A stretch of 64,000 nt of DNA from Rhizobium sp. AC27/96. GTDB taxonomy: Bacteria; Pseudomonadota; Alphaproteobacteria; Rhizobiales; Rhizobiaceae. This document shows, piece by piece, positions 52,224 through 60,927 of the stretch; position 1 is the stretch's first letter; each line of letters opens with the position of its first letter. The notes beneath the pieces are model-generated. The model ran no database searches. It was not told where the DNA came from and worked only from the letters and a program-made list of their open reading frames with translations. The stretch lies in assembly GCF_001692325.1 (NCBI RefSeq), contig NZ_LXKN01000018.1, positions 868,001-932,000 of the forward strand, written 5' to 3'. Made by a program: the position numbers and the translations under genes.

Positions 52224-53000
52224 ATGGACCTCGGCCTCAAGGATAAAGTCGTTCTGATCACGGGCGGCTCGAAGGGCATCGGCTATGCCTGCGCCGAACT
52301 CTTCCTGTCGGAAGGCGCACGCGTTGCCATCTGCTCGCGGTCGCAAGCCAATATCGATGCCGCCCTCTCCAGGCTTTCTGGCGCACATGGCTATGCCGCC
52401 GACCTGATATCCGACGAGCAGGCACTCGCGGTCGTTGACAAGGTCGAGGCCGAAATCGGCCCCATCGATATTCTCGTCAACAGCGCAGGGGCTGCGGCAC
52501 GCACGCCGGCAGACGAGCTGACTCCCGCCATCTGGCGCGCCGCGATGGATGCGAAATACTTCTCTTACATCAACGTGATCGACCCCGTCATCAAGCGCAT
52601 GGGCACGCGCGGCTCGGGCGCCGTCATTAATATCATCGGCAATGGCGGCAAGATCGCCTCGCCCTTCCATCTGGCCGGCGGCTCGGCCAATGCCGCCCTG
52701 ATGCTCGCAAGCGTCGGGCTTGCTAATGCCTATGCCGGCAAGGGCGTGCGTGTCGTCGGCCTCAATCCCGGCCTGACGGAAACGGACCGCGTTGCCGAAG
52801 GACTGAAGGCTGCAGCCAAAGCCACCGGCTCGACCGAGACGGAAGCACTCGCGGATGCCTTGAAGCGCATCCCGATCGGCCGCATGGCCGATCCGACCGA
52901 CATTGCCAATGTCGTTGCCTTCCTGAGTTCGGCCAAGGCAAGCTACGTCACCGGCGTCATCATCAGCATGGACGGCGCTCAGGTGCCCGTCGTGGTTTAG
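52224..53000 (+). CDS. SDR-family protein lacking the canonical catalytic Tyr-Lys
   Basis: 258-aa short-chain dehydrogenase/reductase fold. The cofactor motif TGGSKGIG (residues 13-20), the NSAGA (86-90) and the C-terminal SSAKASYVTGVIISMDGAQ are normal. At the catalytic positions, where SDRs have Ser...YxxxK, this protein reads NIIGNGGKIASPFHLAGGSANAALMLA (about 137-163): no Tyr or Lys at the expected spacing. It may be an atypical enzyme or a binding protein. A good ribosome-binding site (GGAGATAG) precedes the ATG. It is 96 bp after the RpiR gene on the same strand and convergent with nadC. Confidence 0.85.
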   Translation: MDLGLKDKVVLITGGSKGIGYACAELFLSEGARVAICSRSQANIDAALSRLSGAHGYAADLISDEQALAVVDKVEAEIGPIDILVNSAGAAARTPADELTPAIWRAAMDAKYFSYINVIDPVIKRMGTRGSGAVINIIGNGGKIASPFHLAGGSANAALMLASVGLANAYAGKGVRVVGLNPGLTETDRVAEGLKAAAKATGSTETEALADALKRIPIGRMADPTDIANVVAFLSSAKASYVTGVIISMDGAQVPVVV

Positions 53001-53016
53001 GAAGCCAGACGGCGGC

Positions 53017-53874
53017 TCAGGCCGCCGCCTTCCAGTCCAGACCGATATCGAGCGTCGGCGCGCTATGGGTCAGCCATCCCGCGGAAATGAGATCGACGCC
53101 GGAGGCGGCGATGGCGGCAGCGGTTGCCGGCGTGATACGGCCCGATGCTTCGGTAATGGCACGGCCAGCGACGATATCGACAGCGGCACGGAGTTGATCC
53201 GGCGTCATATTGTCGAGCAGCACGGCATCCACACCCTCGGCCATCGCTTCGCGCAGCTGTTCCAGCGTATCGACCTCGACTTGGATCTTGACCATATGGC
53301 CGACGCTCGCCTTGGCGCGGCGGATCGCCTCGACGACACCGCCGGCAATGGCGACATGATTGTCCTTGATCAGAACCGCATCATAGAGCGCGAAGCGATG
53401 GTTCATGCCGCCGCCGGCGCGGATTGCATATTTCTCCAGCGCCCGAAGACCCGGCGTTGTCTTGCGGGTGCAGACGATCGACGCCTTAGTGCCCGCAATC
53501 GCCTCGACGATACCGCCCGTCACGGACGCAATGCCGGAGAGATGACCGAGGAAATTGAGCGCCGTGCGTTCCGCCGTCAGCAGGCCGCGCGACGGGCCTT
53601 CGATCGTTGCGATCACGTCACCGACCTCGACCTTAGTCCCGTCTGGCACATGACGGGTCATGACGATCGCCGGATCGACAAGCTGGAAGGCAAGTTCGGA
53701 GGCATCGAGGCCAGCAATCACGCCCGGCTGGCGCGTTACCATCGCTACGCGGGACCGATGTGTTGCGGGGATCACGGCTGTCGATGTGACATCACCGGCG
53801 AGGCCGAGATCTTCGAGGAGCGCATTGCGCACCAGCGGCTCGACGATGAGGCGAGGAAGGGGGGCGAGGGTCAT
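53017..53874 (-). CDS. nadC: Nicotinate-nucleotide pyrophosphorylase (quinolinate phosphoribosyltransferase) NadC
   Basis: 285-aa enzyme that turns quinolinate and PRPP into nicotinate mononucleotide. Recognised from EDLGLAGDVTSTAVIP, ERTALNFLGHLSGIAS, CTRKTTPGLRALEKYAIRAGGGMNHRFALYDAVLIKDNH and VDAVLLDNMTPDQL. The ATG at 53874 lies 1 nt after the nadB stop with AGGAG at about 8 nt. Third gene of nadABC. Confidence 0.96.
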   Translation of the reverse strand: MTLAPLPRLIVEPLVRNALLEDLGLAGDVTSTAVIPATHRSRVAMVTRQPGVIAGLDASELAFQLVDPAIVMTRHVPDGTKVEVGDVIATIEGPSRGLLTAERTALNFLGHLSGIASVTGGIVEAIAGTKASIVCTRKTTPGLRALEKYAIRAGGGMNHRFALYDAVLIKDNHVAIAGGVVEAIRRAKASVGHMVKIQVEVDTLEQLREAMAEGVDAVLLDNMTPDQLRAAVDIVAGRAITEASGRITPATAAAIAASGVDLISAGWLTHSAPTLDIGLDWKAAA

Positions 53875-53875
53875 G

Positions 53876-55417
53876 TCAGGCACTCCTGGCAAGGGAATAA
53901 GGGGGAACAGATCTGGCGATATCAAGCGCATCGGACAGGCGCATGGTGCGGCGCTGCGCGTGCGGCAGCTTCAGCGGGAAATCCGTGCGGGCATGGGCCC
54001 CGCGCGATTCCGTCCGAAGGCTGGCAAAGACGGCGATCAGCAGCGCGACGAGAGCCGGATCGGCCGACGCCCCGTCCTCGTCGAACAATGGCAGGAGGGC
54101 CGCGGTCGCGCCATGAATGGCGCCGGCATTGCGCAGCACGCCGAGATGGCGCGAGACGATTGGCCGAACGAGCGACAGATCCGGCGCCGCCATGCTCGGA
54201 TTGTCTCGCGGCAATTTCACTTGGCTCGCATCGGTGTCGGCGATATCACGCGCCGCCCGTATGCCCATGACGGCAGCTTCCAGCAACGAGTTGCTGGCAA
54301 GACGGTTGGCGCCATGAAGGCCGGTGGAAGCGGCCTCGCCCACGACCCAAAGGCCCGGCACCGAACTGCGACCAGCCTCATCCGTCGCAACGCCGCCCAT
54401 ATGATAGTGAACGGCAGGACGCACGGGGATAAGCTCGTGGGACGGATCGACACCGGCCTCACCGCACAGCGCATCGATGACGGGGAAGCGCTGGGCGAAG
54501 CTGTTGCCAAGCGCTTGACGGGCATCGAGGAAAACCCGGCCGCCACGCGCGATCTCCGCGCTGATGGCGCGCGCAACGACATCGCGGGGTGCAAGTTCCG
54601 CACCGTCGACTTCGGCCATGAAGCGCTCGCTCTTTTCATTCAGGAGCAAGGCACCCTCGCCGCGAACCGCCTCGCTGACGAGTGCCAGCGGCCACCGGCG
54701 GCTATCGAGCGCCGTCGGGTGGAACTGCACGAACTCCATGTCGGCCAGCAGCGCTCCGGCGCGGGCGGCAAACGCGATCCCTTGACCGAAATTGCCGACC
54801 GGATTGGTCGTAGCATCGTAAAGGCCGCCTATGCCGCCCGTCGCAAGCACGATGCGGGAGGATGGCAGGATGACCGTGCCCTTCTCCGTTGCGCACAGGA
54901 GACCGGCAACATGATCGCCGTCCAGCAACAGGCGTCTTGCTTCATAGCCTTCGAGCACCGTGATCGATGGTGTGCGGGCGACCGCTTCGACCAGCGCGCG
55001 AACGATGGTCGCACCCGACCCGTCACCCTTGGCATGCACGATGCGGCGCAATGAATGAGCTGCTTCGAGACCCAGGGACAACTCGCCTGCACTATCGCGA
55101 TCAAACTCGACGCCGGCGCGCTCAAGAGCCGCAATGGCAGCAGGCCCCTCCGCGAGAATTCTCGCCGCGACCTGCGCGTCGCAGAGGCCATCGCCGGCGG
55201 CAAGCGTATCTGCCAGATGCAGCGCTGCGCTGTCATCTCGGCCAACGCAGGCAGCGATGCCGCCCTGTGCCCAACCGCTCGATGTTTCCGCGCCGACCGC
55301 AGCACGCGTTACGATCACGGTCGGCTCAGGCGCCAATGTCAGCGCCGTCATCAGCCCGGCAAGGCCGCTGCCGACGATGACGATACGACCACTTAATTCC
55401 TCAAGGATCTCGCTCAT
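53876..55417 (-). CDS. nadB: L-aspartate oxidase NadB
   Basis: 513-aa FAD enzyme that makes iminoaspartate from aspartate. It has the FAD motif IVIVGSGLAGLMTALTL, TSSGWAQGGIAACVG, ATGGIGGLYDATTNP, EFVQFHPTAL, HYHMGGVATDEAGRSSVPGLWVVGEAASTGLHGANRLASNSLLE. It overlaps nadA by 4 nt. Confidence 0.96.
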   Translation of the reverse strand: MSEILEELSGRIVIVGSGLAGLMTALTLAPEPTVIVTRAAVGAETSSGWAQGGIAACVGRDDSAALHLADTLAAGDGLCDAQVAARILAEGPAAIAALERAGVEFDRDSAGELSLGLEAAHSLRRIVHAKGDGSGATIVRALVEAVARTPSITVLEGYEARRLLLDGDHVAGLLCATEKGTVILPSSRIVLATGGIGGLYDATTNPVGNFGQGIAFAARAGALLADMEFVQFHPTALDSRRWPLALVSEAVRGEGALLLNEKSERFMAEVDGAELAPRDVVARAISAEIARGGRVFLDARQALGNSFAQRFPVIDALCGEAGVDPSHELIPVRPAVHYHMGGVATDEAGRSSVPGLWVVGEAASTGLHGANRLASNSLLEAAVMGIRAARDIADTDASQVKLPRDNPSMAAPDLSLVRPIVSRHLGVLRNAGAIHGATAALLPLFDEDGASADPALVALLIAVFASLRTESRGAHARTDFPLKLPHAQRRTMRLSDALDIARSVPPYSLARSA

Positions 55418-56385
55418 ATCGCCAGCATCCTCTCTACCGCGCGCCGCGCGTCGGCCGCGATTGCGGGATCAATGGTCACTTCATGCTGGCCCTGCTCCAG
55501 CGCCTGGCGAATATTGCCGAGCGTGATGCGCTTCATGTGCGGGCAGAGATTGCAGGGCCGGATGAACTCGACATCGGGATGGTGCACGGCGACATTGTCG
55601 CTCATCGAACATTCCGTCAGAAGCACGACGCGCGCTGGGCGCTTGTTGCCAACGTAATCGGACATGACGGCGGTCGAGCCGGCAAAATCGGCCGCCTCGA
55701 CGACATCGGGCGGGCATTCCGGATGCGCAAGCACGGTTACACCGGGATAGTTCTCCCGAAGCTGGCGAATATCGTCCGCAGTGAAAAGCTCATGAACCTC
55801 GCAATGCCCATGCCAGGCGATGAGCTCGACATTGGTTTCGCGCGCGACATTGCGTGCCAGATATTCGTCGGGGAGCATCAGCACCTTCGGCACCCCGAGC
55901 GATTCCACCACTTGCTTAGCGTTGCCCGAGGTGCAGCAGATATCCGATGCTGCCTTCACGGCCGCCGAGGTGTTGACATAGGTGACGACAGGAACGCCCG
56001 GATGCGCCTGCCGCAGCAGGGCGATATCCGCAGGCGTTATCGAATCCGCCAGCGAGCAACCGGCTCCCATATCCGGGATCAGAACTGTCTTCGTCGGGTT
56101 CAAGAGTTTCGCCGTCTCGGCCATGAAGTGCACGCCGGCAAGCACGATGACGTCGGCGTCCACTTCCACAGCTTTGCGGGCAAGAGCCAGACTGTCGCCG
56201 ACAATATCGGCAACGCCGTGGAAGATTTCCGGCGTCTGGTAGTTATGCGCGAGAATGACGGCGTTGTGCCGTCGCTTCAATTCGAGGATGGCGTCAACGT
56301 CATCCTGAAATGTCAGCCACTCGGCTTTCGGGATAACGCGGCTCACGCGCTCGTACAGGGAAGATGCGGATACGGGAAGATTCAT
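55414..56385 (-). CDS. nadA: Quinolinate synthase NadA
   Basis: 323-aa [4Fe-4S] enzyme that condenses iminoaspartate with dihydroxyacetone phosphate. AVILAHNYQTPEI, the three cluster cysteines (in MGAGCSLAD, HPECPPDV and NLCPHMKRITL) and YVNTSAAVKAASDICCTSGNA are visible. AAGGAG lies 7 nt before the ATG. First gene of nadABC, with two palindromes in its short upstream region. Confidence 0.96.
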   Translation of the reverse strand: MNLPVSASSLYERVSRVIPKAEWLTFQDDVDAILELKRRHNAVILAHNYQTPEIFHGVADIVGDSLALARKAVEVDADVIVLAGVHFMAETAKLLNPTKTVLIPDMGAGCSLADSITPADIALLRQAHPGVPVVTYVNTSAAVKAASDICCTSGNAKQVVESLGVPKVLMLPDEYLARNVARETNVELIAWHGHCEVHELFTADDIRQLRENYPGVTVLAHPECPPDVVEAADFAGSTAVMSDYVGNKRPARVVLLTECSMSDNVAVHHPDVEFIRPCNLCPHMKRITLGNIRQALEQGQHEVTIDPAIAADARRAVERMLAI

Positions 56386-56399
56386 GACCGGCTCCTTAT

Positions 56400-56418
56400 T
56401 ATACTCACTCTGAGTATA
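56400..56418. promoter_or_regulatory. Perfect palindrome between nadA start and its promoter (candidate NadQ operator 1)
   Basis: TATACTCA (56400-56407) and TGAGTATA (56411-56418) form a perfect 8+8 palindrome with a 3-bp centre, 15 bp upstream of the nadA ATG. It covers the likely transcription start to ribosome-binding-site region. Confidence 0.65.
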
Positions 56419-56429
56419 TCATGCGCAAA

Positions 56430-56458
56430 TAGATATTCTCGATATGAGCATATGTCAA
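56430..56458 (-). promoter_or_regulatory. Predicted nadA promoter with second candidate NadQ site
   Basis: Reading leftward, TTGACA (complement of 56453-56458, overlapping the nadQ stop codon) is 17 bp from TATCTA (complement of 56430-56435). An imperfect palindrome (ATATTCTC at 56433-56440 against GAGCATAT at 56446-56453, 7 of 8 matching) fills the spacer, so a repressor bound there would block the polymerase. Confidence 0.5.
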
Positions 56459-57357
56459 TTGCGGGAGAGCGGTAATTTCGTTCCGGAGAATTCGCGTTCT
56501 TCAAGGATGGCGCGGCGGAAGCGGAAGAGCTTGGCCGGACGTCCGCCGGTCTCGCTTTCAGTGCCGCCGGTCTCTTCCACCAGTTCCTGCTGCTCGATCA
56601 GCCGGCGAAAGTTCTGCTTGTGCAACGTCAGGCCCGCCAGTGCCTCGACGGTTTTCTGCAATTGCAGAAGCGTGAAATTTTCGGGCAGGAGCTCGAAGAC
56701 GACAGGGCGATATTTGATCTTGGCCCGCAGACGCGCCATGCCGGTGGCAAGGATACGGCGATGATCGGCAAACATCGTCCGGCCGAACGTCCGTGACCCA
56801 TCGCAACCTGCCTCCGCAACAAGACGCGCCTCGTAAAGCAGCTCATAGCGCTGCAGAACAAGATCCTCGTTCCATCCAGCCCCATTCATTCCGAAATCGA
56901 AGTCGACGCGGCGGCGGCGCTGACCGCTTCGTGCTGTATCCGCATCGACCCATGCAGCCAGACTGGCAGCGATATCATCGAGAATTGCCGGACGGCCCTT
57001 GCGGTGGTCTTCCCAGGGCAGATATTCGTACCAGCCATGCCAGCCTGGCAGGCCGCCGCCTGGCGCCGCCTGCTCCCGCACGAGGCCGAGATAGCTGATC
57101 GAAATCGTCCGTCCGCCCAGGATTTCATTGTTCCGGTCGCGATCGGCGAACGTATAGAGCTGTTCGAGATAGCCGACCGGATGGGCCGTCTGCTCCCTGA
57201 TCCATTCGCGCAGTCCGCTTTGCAGCGTTCGATGCCCAAGCTCGAACGGACCGGAGGGCAAGGCTTCGCCGGAACGCACTGTCATCACTCTGGGATCATT
57301 CCCCGTAACGGCCGTCAGAACCGCGATCAGTTCGGCATGCGCAAGCCCGATGGTCAA
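56455..57357 (-). CDS. nadQ: NadQ/NrtR-type transcriptional regulator of NAD synthesis
   Basis: 300-aa Nudix-like sensor plus winged-HTH regulator of the COG4111 type, which controls nadABC in Alphaproteobacteria. The N-terminal Nudix-like region (about residues 1-160) includes AVLTAVTGNDPRVMTVRSGEALPSGPF and LEQLYTFADRDR. The C-terminal wHTH (about 215-300) includes FTLLQLQKTVEALAGLTLHKQNFRRLIEQQELVEETG and RPAKLFRFR. The start is TTG at 57357, chosen because GGAG lies 5 nt upstream and the protein then begins MTIGLAHAEL; the longer in-frame start at 57528 would add about 57 non-family residues. It lies 69 bp upstream of nadA on the same strand. Confidence 0.83.
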   Translation of the reverse strand: MTIGLAHAELIAVLTAVTGNDPRVMTVRSGEALPSGPFELGHRTLQSGLREWIREQTAHPVGYLEQLYTFADRDRNNEILGGRTISISYLGLVREQAAPGGGLPGWHGWYEYLPWEDHRKGRPAILDDIAASLAAWVDADTARSGQRRRRVDFDFGMNGAGWNEDLVLQRYELLYEARLVAEAGCDGSRTFGRTMFADHRRILATGMARLRAKIKYRPVVFELLPENFTLLQLQKTVEALAGLTLHKQNFRRLIEQQELVEETGGTESETGGRPAKLFRFRRAILEEREFSGTKLPLSRN

Positions 57358-57529
57358 GCGAACTCCATCATTCGTTTCACTATGGATGTTCTCGCATGAA
57401 GCGAGGCGCAAGCCAACGCCATAAGCAACGTTGACGACACAAGCTTGCCGGGGAAATTGCACCCCTATAGTGTGAAGACACCCATAAAATAGATGCAGCC
57501 ATACATGCCGCCCCCGGCGAGGAGTCACA

Positions 57530-58225
57530 TTGTCTGAGAACGATTACGACGCTTTCGCCGCCGCTTATCAGGCTGACAACGAGAACAATGCCTGGAATGC
57601 CCATTATGAGCGGCCGGCAATTCTCTCGTTGGCCGGGAAAGTCGCCGGGCTTCGCGTACTTGATGCCGGATGCGGCGGTGGCGCTCATGCCGCCGCGCTC
57701 GTCGATGGAGGAGCGATCTTGACCGGCATAGACCTGAGCGCGGGTCTGCTGGAAATTGCGCAACATCGCCTTGAAGGACGGGCGCAACTGCTGCTCGCTG
57801 ACCTCAACGAACCGCTCCCCTTCGATGACAGCGCGTTCGATTTGGTCATTGCCTCACTGGTCATGCATTATCTGCCTGAGTGGTCCTTGCCACTTTCGCA
57901 GTTCAACCGGGTCTTGTCCCGAGGCGGCCGACTGGTTTTTTCCACGCATCACCCCTTCATGGATCACGACCTCGCCAGCGGCGACAACTATTTCGAGACC
58001 TACAACTTCAGCGAAACGTGGCACCGCGGGGGGAAAAGCATCGCCATGCGCTTTTGGCATCGGCCACTTCATGCGATGTTCGATGCGCTCAAATCGGCTG
58101 GATTCCATATTGATGTCGTAAGCGAGCCTCGGCCCGATCCAAAGGTCGGCACACTTTTCCCCGAGGCCTATCGAAGCCTGACGACCAAGCCTCGCTTCCT
58201 GTTTTTTTCGGCAGTCAAAGTGTGA
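57530..58225 (+). CDS. Class I SAM-dependent methyltransferase
   Basis: 231-aa methyltransferase. The SAM-binding motif is LRVLDAGCGGGAHAAALVDGGAILTGIDLS (about residues 41-70), with FDLVIASLVMHYLPEW (motif II region) and LSRGGRLVFSTHHPFM (motif III). The start is TTG at 57530 with GGAG 5 nt upstream. It is divergent from nadQ across 172 bp and convergent with a GntR gene 1 bp away. The acceptor is unknown; no obvious functional link to its neighbours. Confidence 0.85.
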   Translation: MSENDYDAFAAAYQADNENNAWNAHYERPAILSLAGKVAGLRVLDAGCGGGAHAAALVDGGAILTGIDLSAGLLEIAQHRLEGRAQLLLADLNEPLPFDDSAFDLVIASLVMHYLPEWSLPLSQFNRVLSRGGRLVFSTHHPFMDHDLASGDNYFETYNFSETWHRGGKSIAMRFWHRPLHAMFDALKSAGFHIDVVSEPRPDPKVGTLFPEAYRSLTTKPRFLFFSAVKV

Positions 58226-58226
58226 T

Positions 58227-58919
58227 CTACCGGCTCACATAGTCGGGATATTGCTCGCAGATCAGATCGATGATCGACAAGGTGCCGGATAGATGCTGAC
58301 GCAGCGCGGCTACGGCCGCCTCCGGATCGCCCAGGCGAACGGCATCGACGACGGCCTGATGATCGACGATGATCTGCTCCAGCTTGCCCGGCATCGGCAG
58401 GTTGAGCATGCGCAACCGGTCGATATGTACGCCCTGACGCCGGACTGTCGCCCACAGACCAAGAATGTCCGCCCCCTCGTAAAGCACCCGATGAAAATCC
58501 TTGTCGAGCGTGTCGAAGAGATCATAGGTCTCCGGCGACACGACATGCTTCTGGCGAGACAGAACCGTTTCCAAAGCTGCTGCCGTCTCATCGGGCGATT
58601 CCAGCGTCAGCCGGCGGACCGCCTCAAGCTCGATCGACAGCCGCAGGAAATGCGCCTCGATCGCATTGCGGACATCGATCCTTGAGACAACCGTCGCATA
58701 TTGCGGATAGACCTCGACGAGCCCCTCCTCTTCCAACCGGATCAGGGCGTCGCGCACCGGCGTCTGGCTGACGTTGAATTCGCTTTGCAGCGAGATGCGC
58801 GACAGAACAGTCGTTGGCGGCAAGCTCATGGAAAGAATACGGGATCGCAGGATTTCCAGGATCTGCGGCGCAACCTGCCGGGAACGGTCCAGGGCGAATT
58901 CTTTCGGGTTGAGCTTCAC
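58227..58919 (-). CDS. GntR-family transcriptional regulator with FCD domain
   Basis: 230-aa FadR/FCD-type regulator. The winged HTH (about residues 15-80) contains LSRISLQSEFNVSQTPVRDALIRLEEEGLVEVYPQYATVVSRI; the all-helical FCD ligand domain (about 90-225) contains FHRVLYEGA and DHQAVVDAVRLGDPEAAVAALRQHL. It is divergent from the NitT/TauT-type ABC operon across 130 bp and probably represses it until an organic-acid ligand is present. Confidence 0.9.
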   Translation of the reverse strand: MKLNPKEFALDRSRQVAPQILEILRSRILSMSLPPTTVLSRISLQSEFNVSQTPVRDALIRLEEEGLVEVYPQYATVVSRIDVRNAIEAHFLRLSIELEAVRRLTLESPDETAAALETVLSRQKHVVSPETYDLFDTLDKDFHRVLYEGADILGLWATVRRQGVHIDRLRMLNLPMPGKLEQIIVDHQAVVDAVRLGDPEAAVAALRQHLSGTLSIIDLICEQYPDYVSR

Positions 58920-58969
58920 TGGCGGCCTTTCTGATCGAGAGCGTCAATCCATTAAGCACAGTTTGGGGC

Positions 58970-58998
58970 TTGATGCACTGATACATTAGTGCTTTAGT
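58970..58998 (+). promoter_or_regulatory. Predicted promoter of the NitT/TauT operon with embedded inverted repeat
   Basis: TTGATG (58970-58975) and TTTAGT (58993-58998) are 17 bp apart. GCACT (58975-58979) and AGTGC (58988-58992), with partly symmetric interior, fill the spacer, a natural place for a GntR operator. Confidence 0.42.
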
Positions 58999-59049
58999 CT
59001 TACCAACCCAACTTCATTTCTCAAGGGTTGGATCCAAGGGGAGGAATAA

Positions 59050-60054
59050 ATGAGAGGATTTCTTCGCTGTCTGACCGCGGCCGGCATCGTCTTTGCCGGT
59101 GCTCTTTCAACCAGCGCCGCCGAGAAGACCGATATCTCGATCACGCGCCAGCCGGGCATTCTTTATCTCGCAAGCCACGTCATGGAGACGCAGAAGCTGA
59201 TCGAGAAACATGCGGCGGCCGATGGTCTACCCGGTGTCAACGTGGAGTGGCGCACCTTCAGCGGCGGCGGCGCGCAGACCGATGCGCTACTGTCCGGCAA
59301 TGTCGACATCGTCAACACCGGCACCGGCAATCTGCTGCTGCTCTGGGACCGCACCAGGGGCAAGGTCAAGGGCATCGTCACCAATTCCGCCCAGCCGGTC
59401 ATCATGGTCTCGCGCGATCCGCGGGTTCAGTCGCTGAAGGATATCCAGCCGGGCGACAAGATCGCGGTGCCGACGGTCGGCGTTTCGACACAGGCGATTC
59501 TGTTGCAGATGGCCGCCGCGCAGATGTATGGCAATGATCAGGTTCATAAATTCGATGCCAATACCGTGCAGCTCGGTCATCCCGATGCGATGGCCGCGCT
59601 TGCCAACCAGACCCATGAGGTCAAGAACCACTTTTCCGCCCCGCCCTTCCAGTATCTGGAATTGAAGCAGGCCGGCGTCCACAAGGTCATCGATTCCCGC
59701 GACATCATCGGTGGCGAGCTGACCCAGGGCACCTTCTTCACCACGACACAGTTTGCCAGCGCAAATCCGACGATCATCAAGGCAGTGCGCGAGGCGACGG
59801 CGGACGCGATCGATTTCATCAAGAAGGATCCGAAATCGGCGGTGGAGGCCTACAAGACCGTCAGCGGCGACAAAACGAGCGTCGAGGACCTGCTGGCGAT
59901 CCTCAACGAGCCGCACATGATGGAATTCCGCATGGACCCGCAGGGCACCATGAAGTTCGCGGACCACCTCTATAAGACCGGCGTGCTGAAGACGATGCCC
60001 AAGGCTTGGACGGATTATTATCTGCCGGAAGCGGCCGATCTCAACGGCAACTGA
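59050..60054 (+). CDS. NitT/TauT-family ABC transporter substrate-binding protein
   Basis: 334-aa periplasmic binding protein of the SsuA/TauA/NMT1-like type. The signal peptide is about residues 1-23 (GFLRCLTAAGIVFAGALSTSA). Typical segments are GVNVEWRTFSGGGAQTDALLSGNVDIVNTGTGNLLLL, VSTQAILLQMAAAQMYG and TIIKAVREATADAIDFIKKDP. Strong GGGGAGGAA precedes the ATG. The ligand is unknown; the co-encoded dehydratase suggests a sugar acid, which would be unusual for this transporter class. Confidence 0.9.
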   Translation: MRGFLRCLTAAGIVFAGALSTSAAEKTDISITRQPGILYLASHVMETQKLIEKHAAADGLPGVNVEWRTFSGGGAQTDALLSGNVDIVNTGTGNLLLLWDRTRGKVKGIVTNSAQPVIMVSRDPRVQSLKDIQPGDKIAVPTVGVSTQAILLQMAAAQMYGNDQVHKFDANTVQLGHPDAMAALANQTHEVKNHFSAPPFQYLELKQAGVHKVIDSRDIIGGELTQGTFFTTTQFASANPTIIKAVREATADAIDFIKKDPKSAVEAYKTVSGDKTSVEDLLAILNEPHMMEFRMDPQGTMKFADHLYKTGVLKTMPKAWTDYYLPEAADLNGN

Positions 60055-60107
60055 CGCCCGCGGGCGGCTTCAATGCCGCCTGAAAGCCATCTCTTGGAGA
60101 AGCCCTC

Positions 60108-60923
60108 ATGCTTCAGGCAAACATTGCCGCTGATAGGCCGATGACAGAAACGACGATCGCCAAGCCGCTGTTGAATGTCGAGAAGGTGACGTTGCGTTAC
60201 AAGACGCCGAACCTCCTCATCACTGCGACCGAAGACGTCAGCTTCTCGGTGGCCCAATCCGACCGTTTCGTGCTCCTCGGACCCTCGGGCTGTGGGAAGT
60301 CGACGCTGCTGAAGGCCATCGGTGGCTACATGACGCCGACGGCGGGCCGGATCGAGATCAAGGGGCAACAGGTGAGGAAGCCCGGTGCCGACCGCATGAT
60401 GGTCTTCCAGGAATTCGACCAGCTGCTGCCCTGGAAGACCGTGCTGGAAAACGTCATGTTTCCGCTGACGACGGCCCGCCGCCTGCCGCGCAAGGAAGCG
60501 GAGGCCATTGCCCGCGACTATATCGAGAAGGTGAAGCTCACCCGCGCGGTGGACACCTATCCGCATATGCTTTCCGGCGGCATGAAGCAGCGTGTTGCTA
60601 TTGCCCGCGGCATGGCGATGCAGCCTGATATCCTGTTGATGGACGAACCCTTTGCCGCGCTCGACGCGCTCACTCGTCGCCAGATGCAGGACGAGTTGCT
60701 GCAGCTCTGGGAAGATACCCGTTTCACCGTCATCTTCGTCACCCATTCGATCGCCGAGGCGATCAAGATCTCCAACCGCATCCTGCTGCTCTCGCCGCAT
60801 CCAGGCCGCGTCAAGGCCGAAGTGCGCGATGTGGAATCGGTCCGCGACGATGCCGCGGCTGCCGCAAAGCTCGAGCAGGAAATCCATCACATGCTGTTTG
60901 CCGAACAGGGACACAGGGAGTGA
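60108..60923 (+). CDS. NitT/TauT-family ABC transporter ATP-binding protein
   Basis: 271-aa ATPase with Walker A GPSGCGKS, signature LSGGMKQRVAIARGMAMQPDILLMDEPFAALDALTR (Walker B included) and the SsuB/TauB-type tail LSPHPGRVKAEVRD. The ATG at 60108 has GGAG upstream; the ATG at 60141 is an alternative start. Confidence 0.93.
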   Translation: MLQANIAADRPMTETTIAKPLLNVEKVTLRYKTPNLLITATEDVSFSVAQSDRFVLLGPSGCGKSTLLKAIGGYMTPTAGRIEIKGQQVRKPGADRMMVFQEFDQLLPWKTVLENVMFPLTTARRLPRKEAEAIARDYIEKVKLTRAVDTYPHMLSGGMKQRVAIARGMAMQPDILLMDEPFAALDALTRRQMQDELLQLWEDTRFTVIFVTHSIAEAIKISNRILLLSPHPGRVKAEVRDVESVRDDAAAAAKLEQEIHHMLFAEQGHRE

Positions 60924-60927
60924 GACC

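Noticed and set aside
53660..55054. 464-codon open frame on the plus strand opposite nadB
   Set aside because: Antisense to nadB, Arg/Gly-rich composition, no domain.
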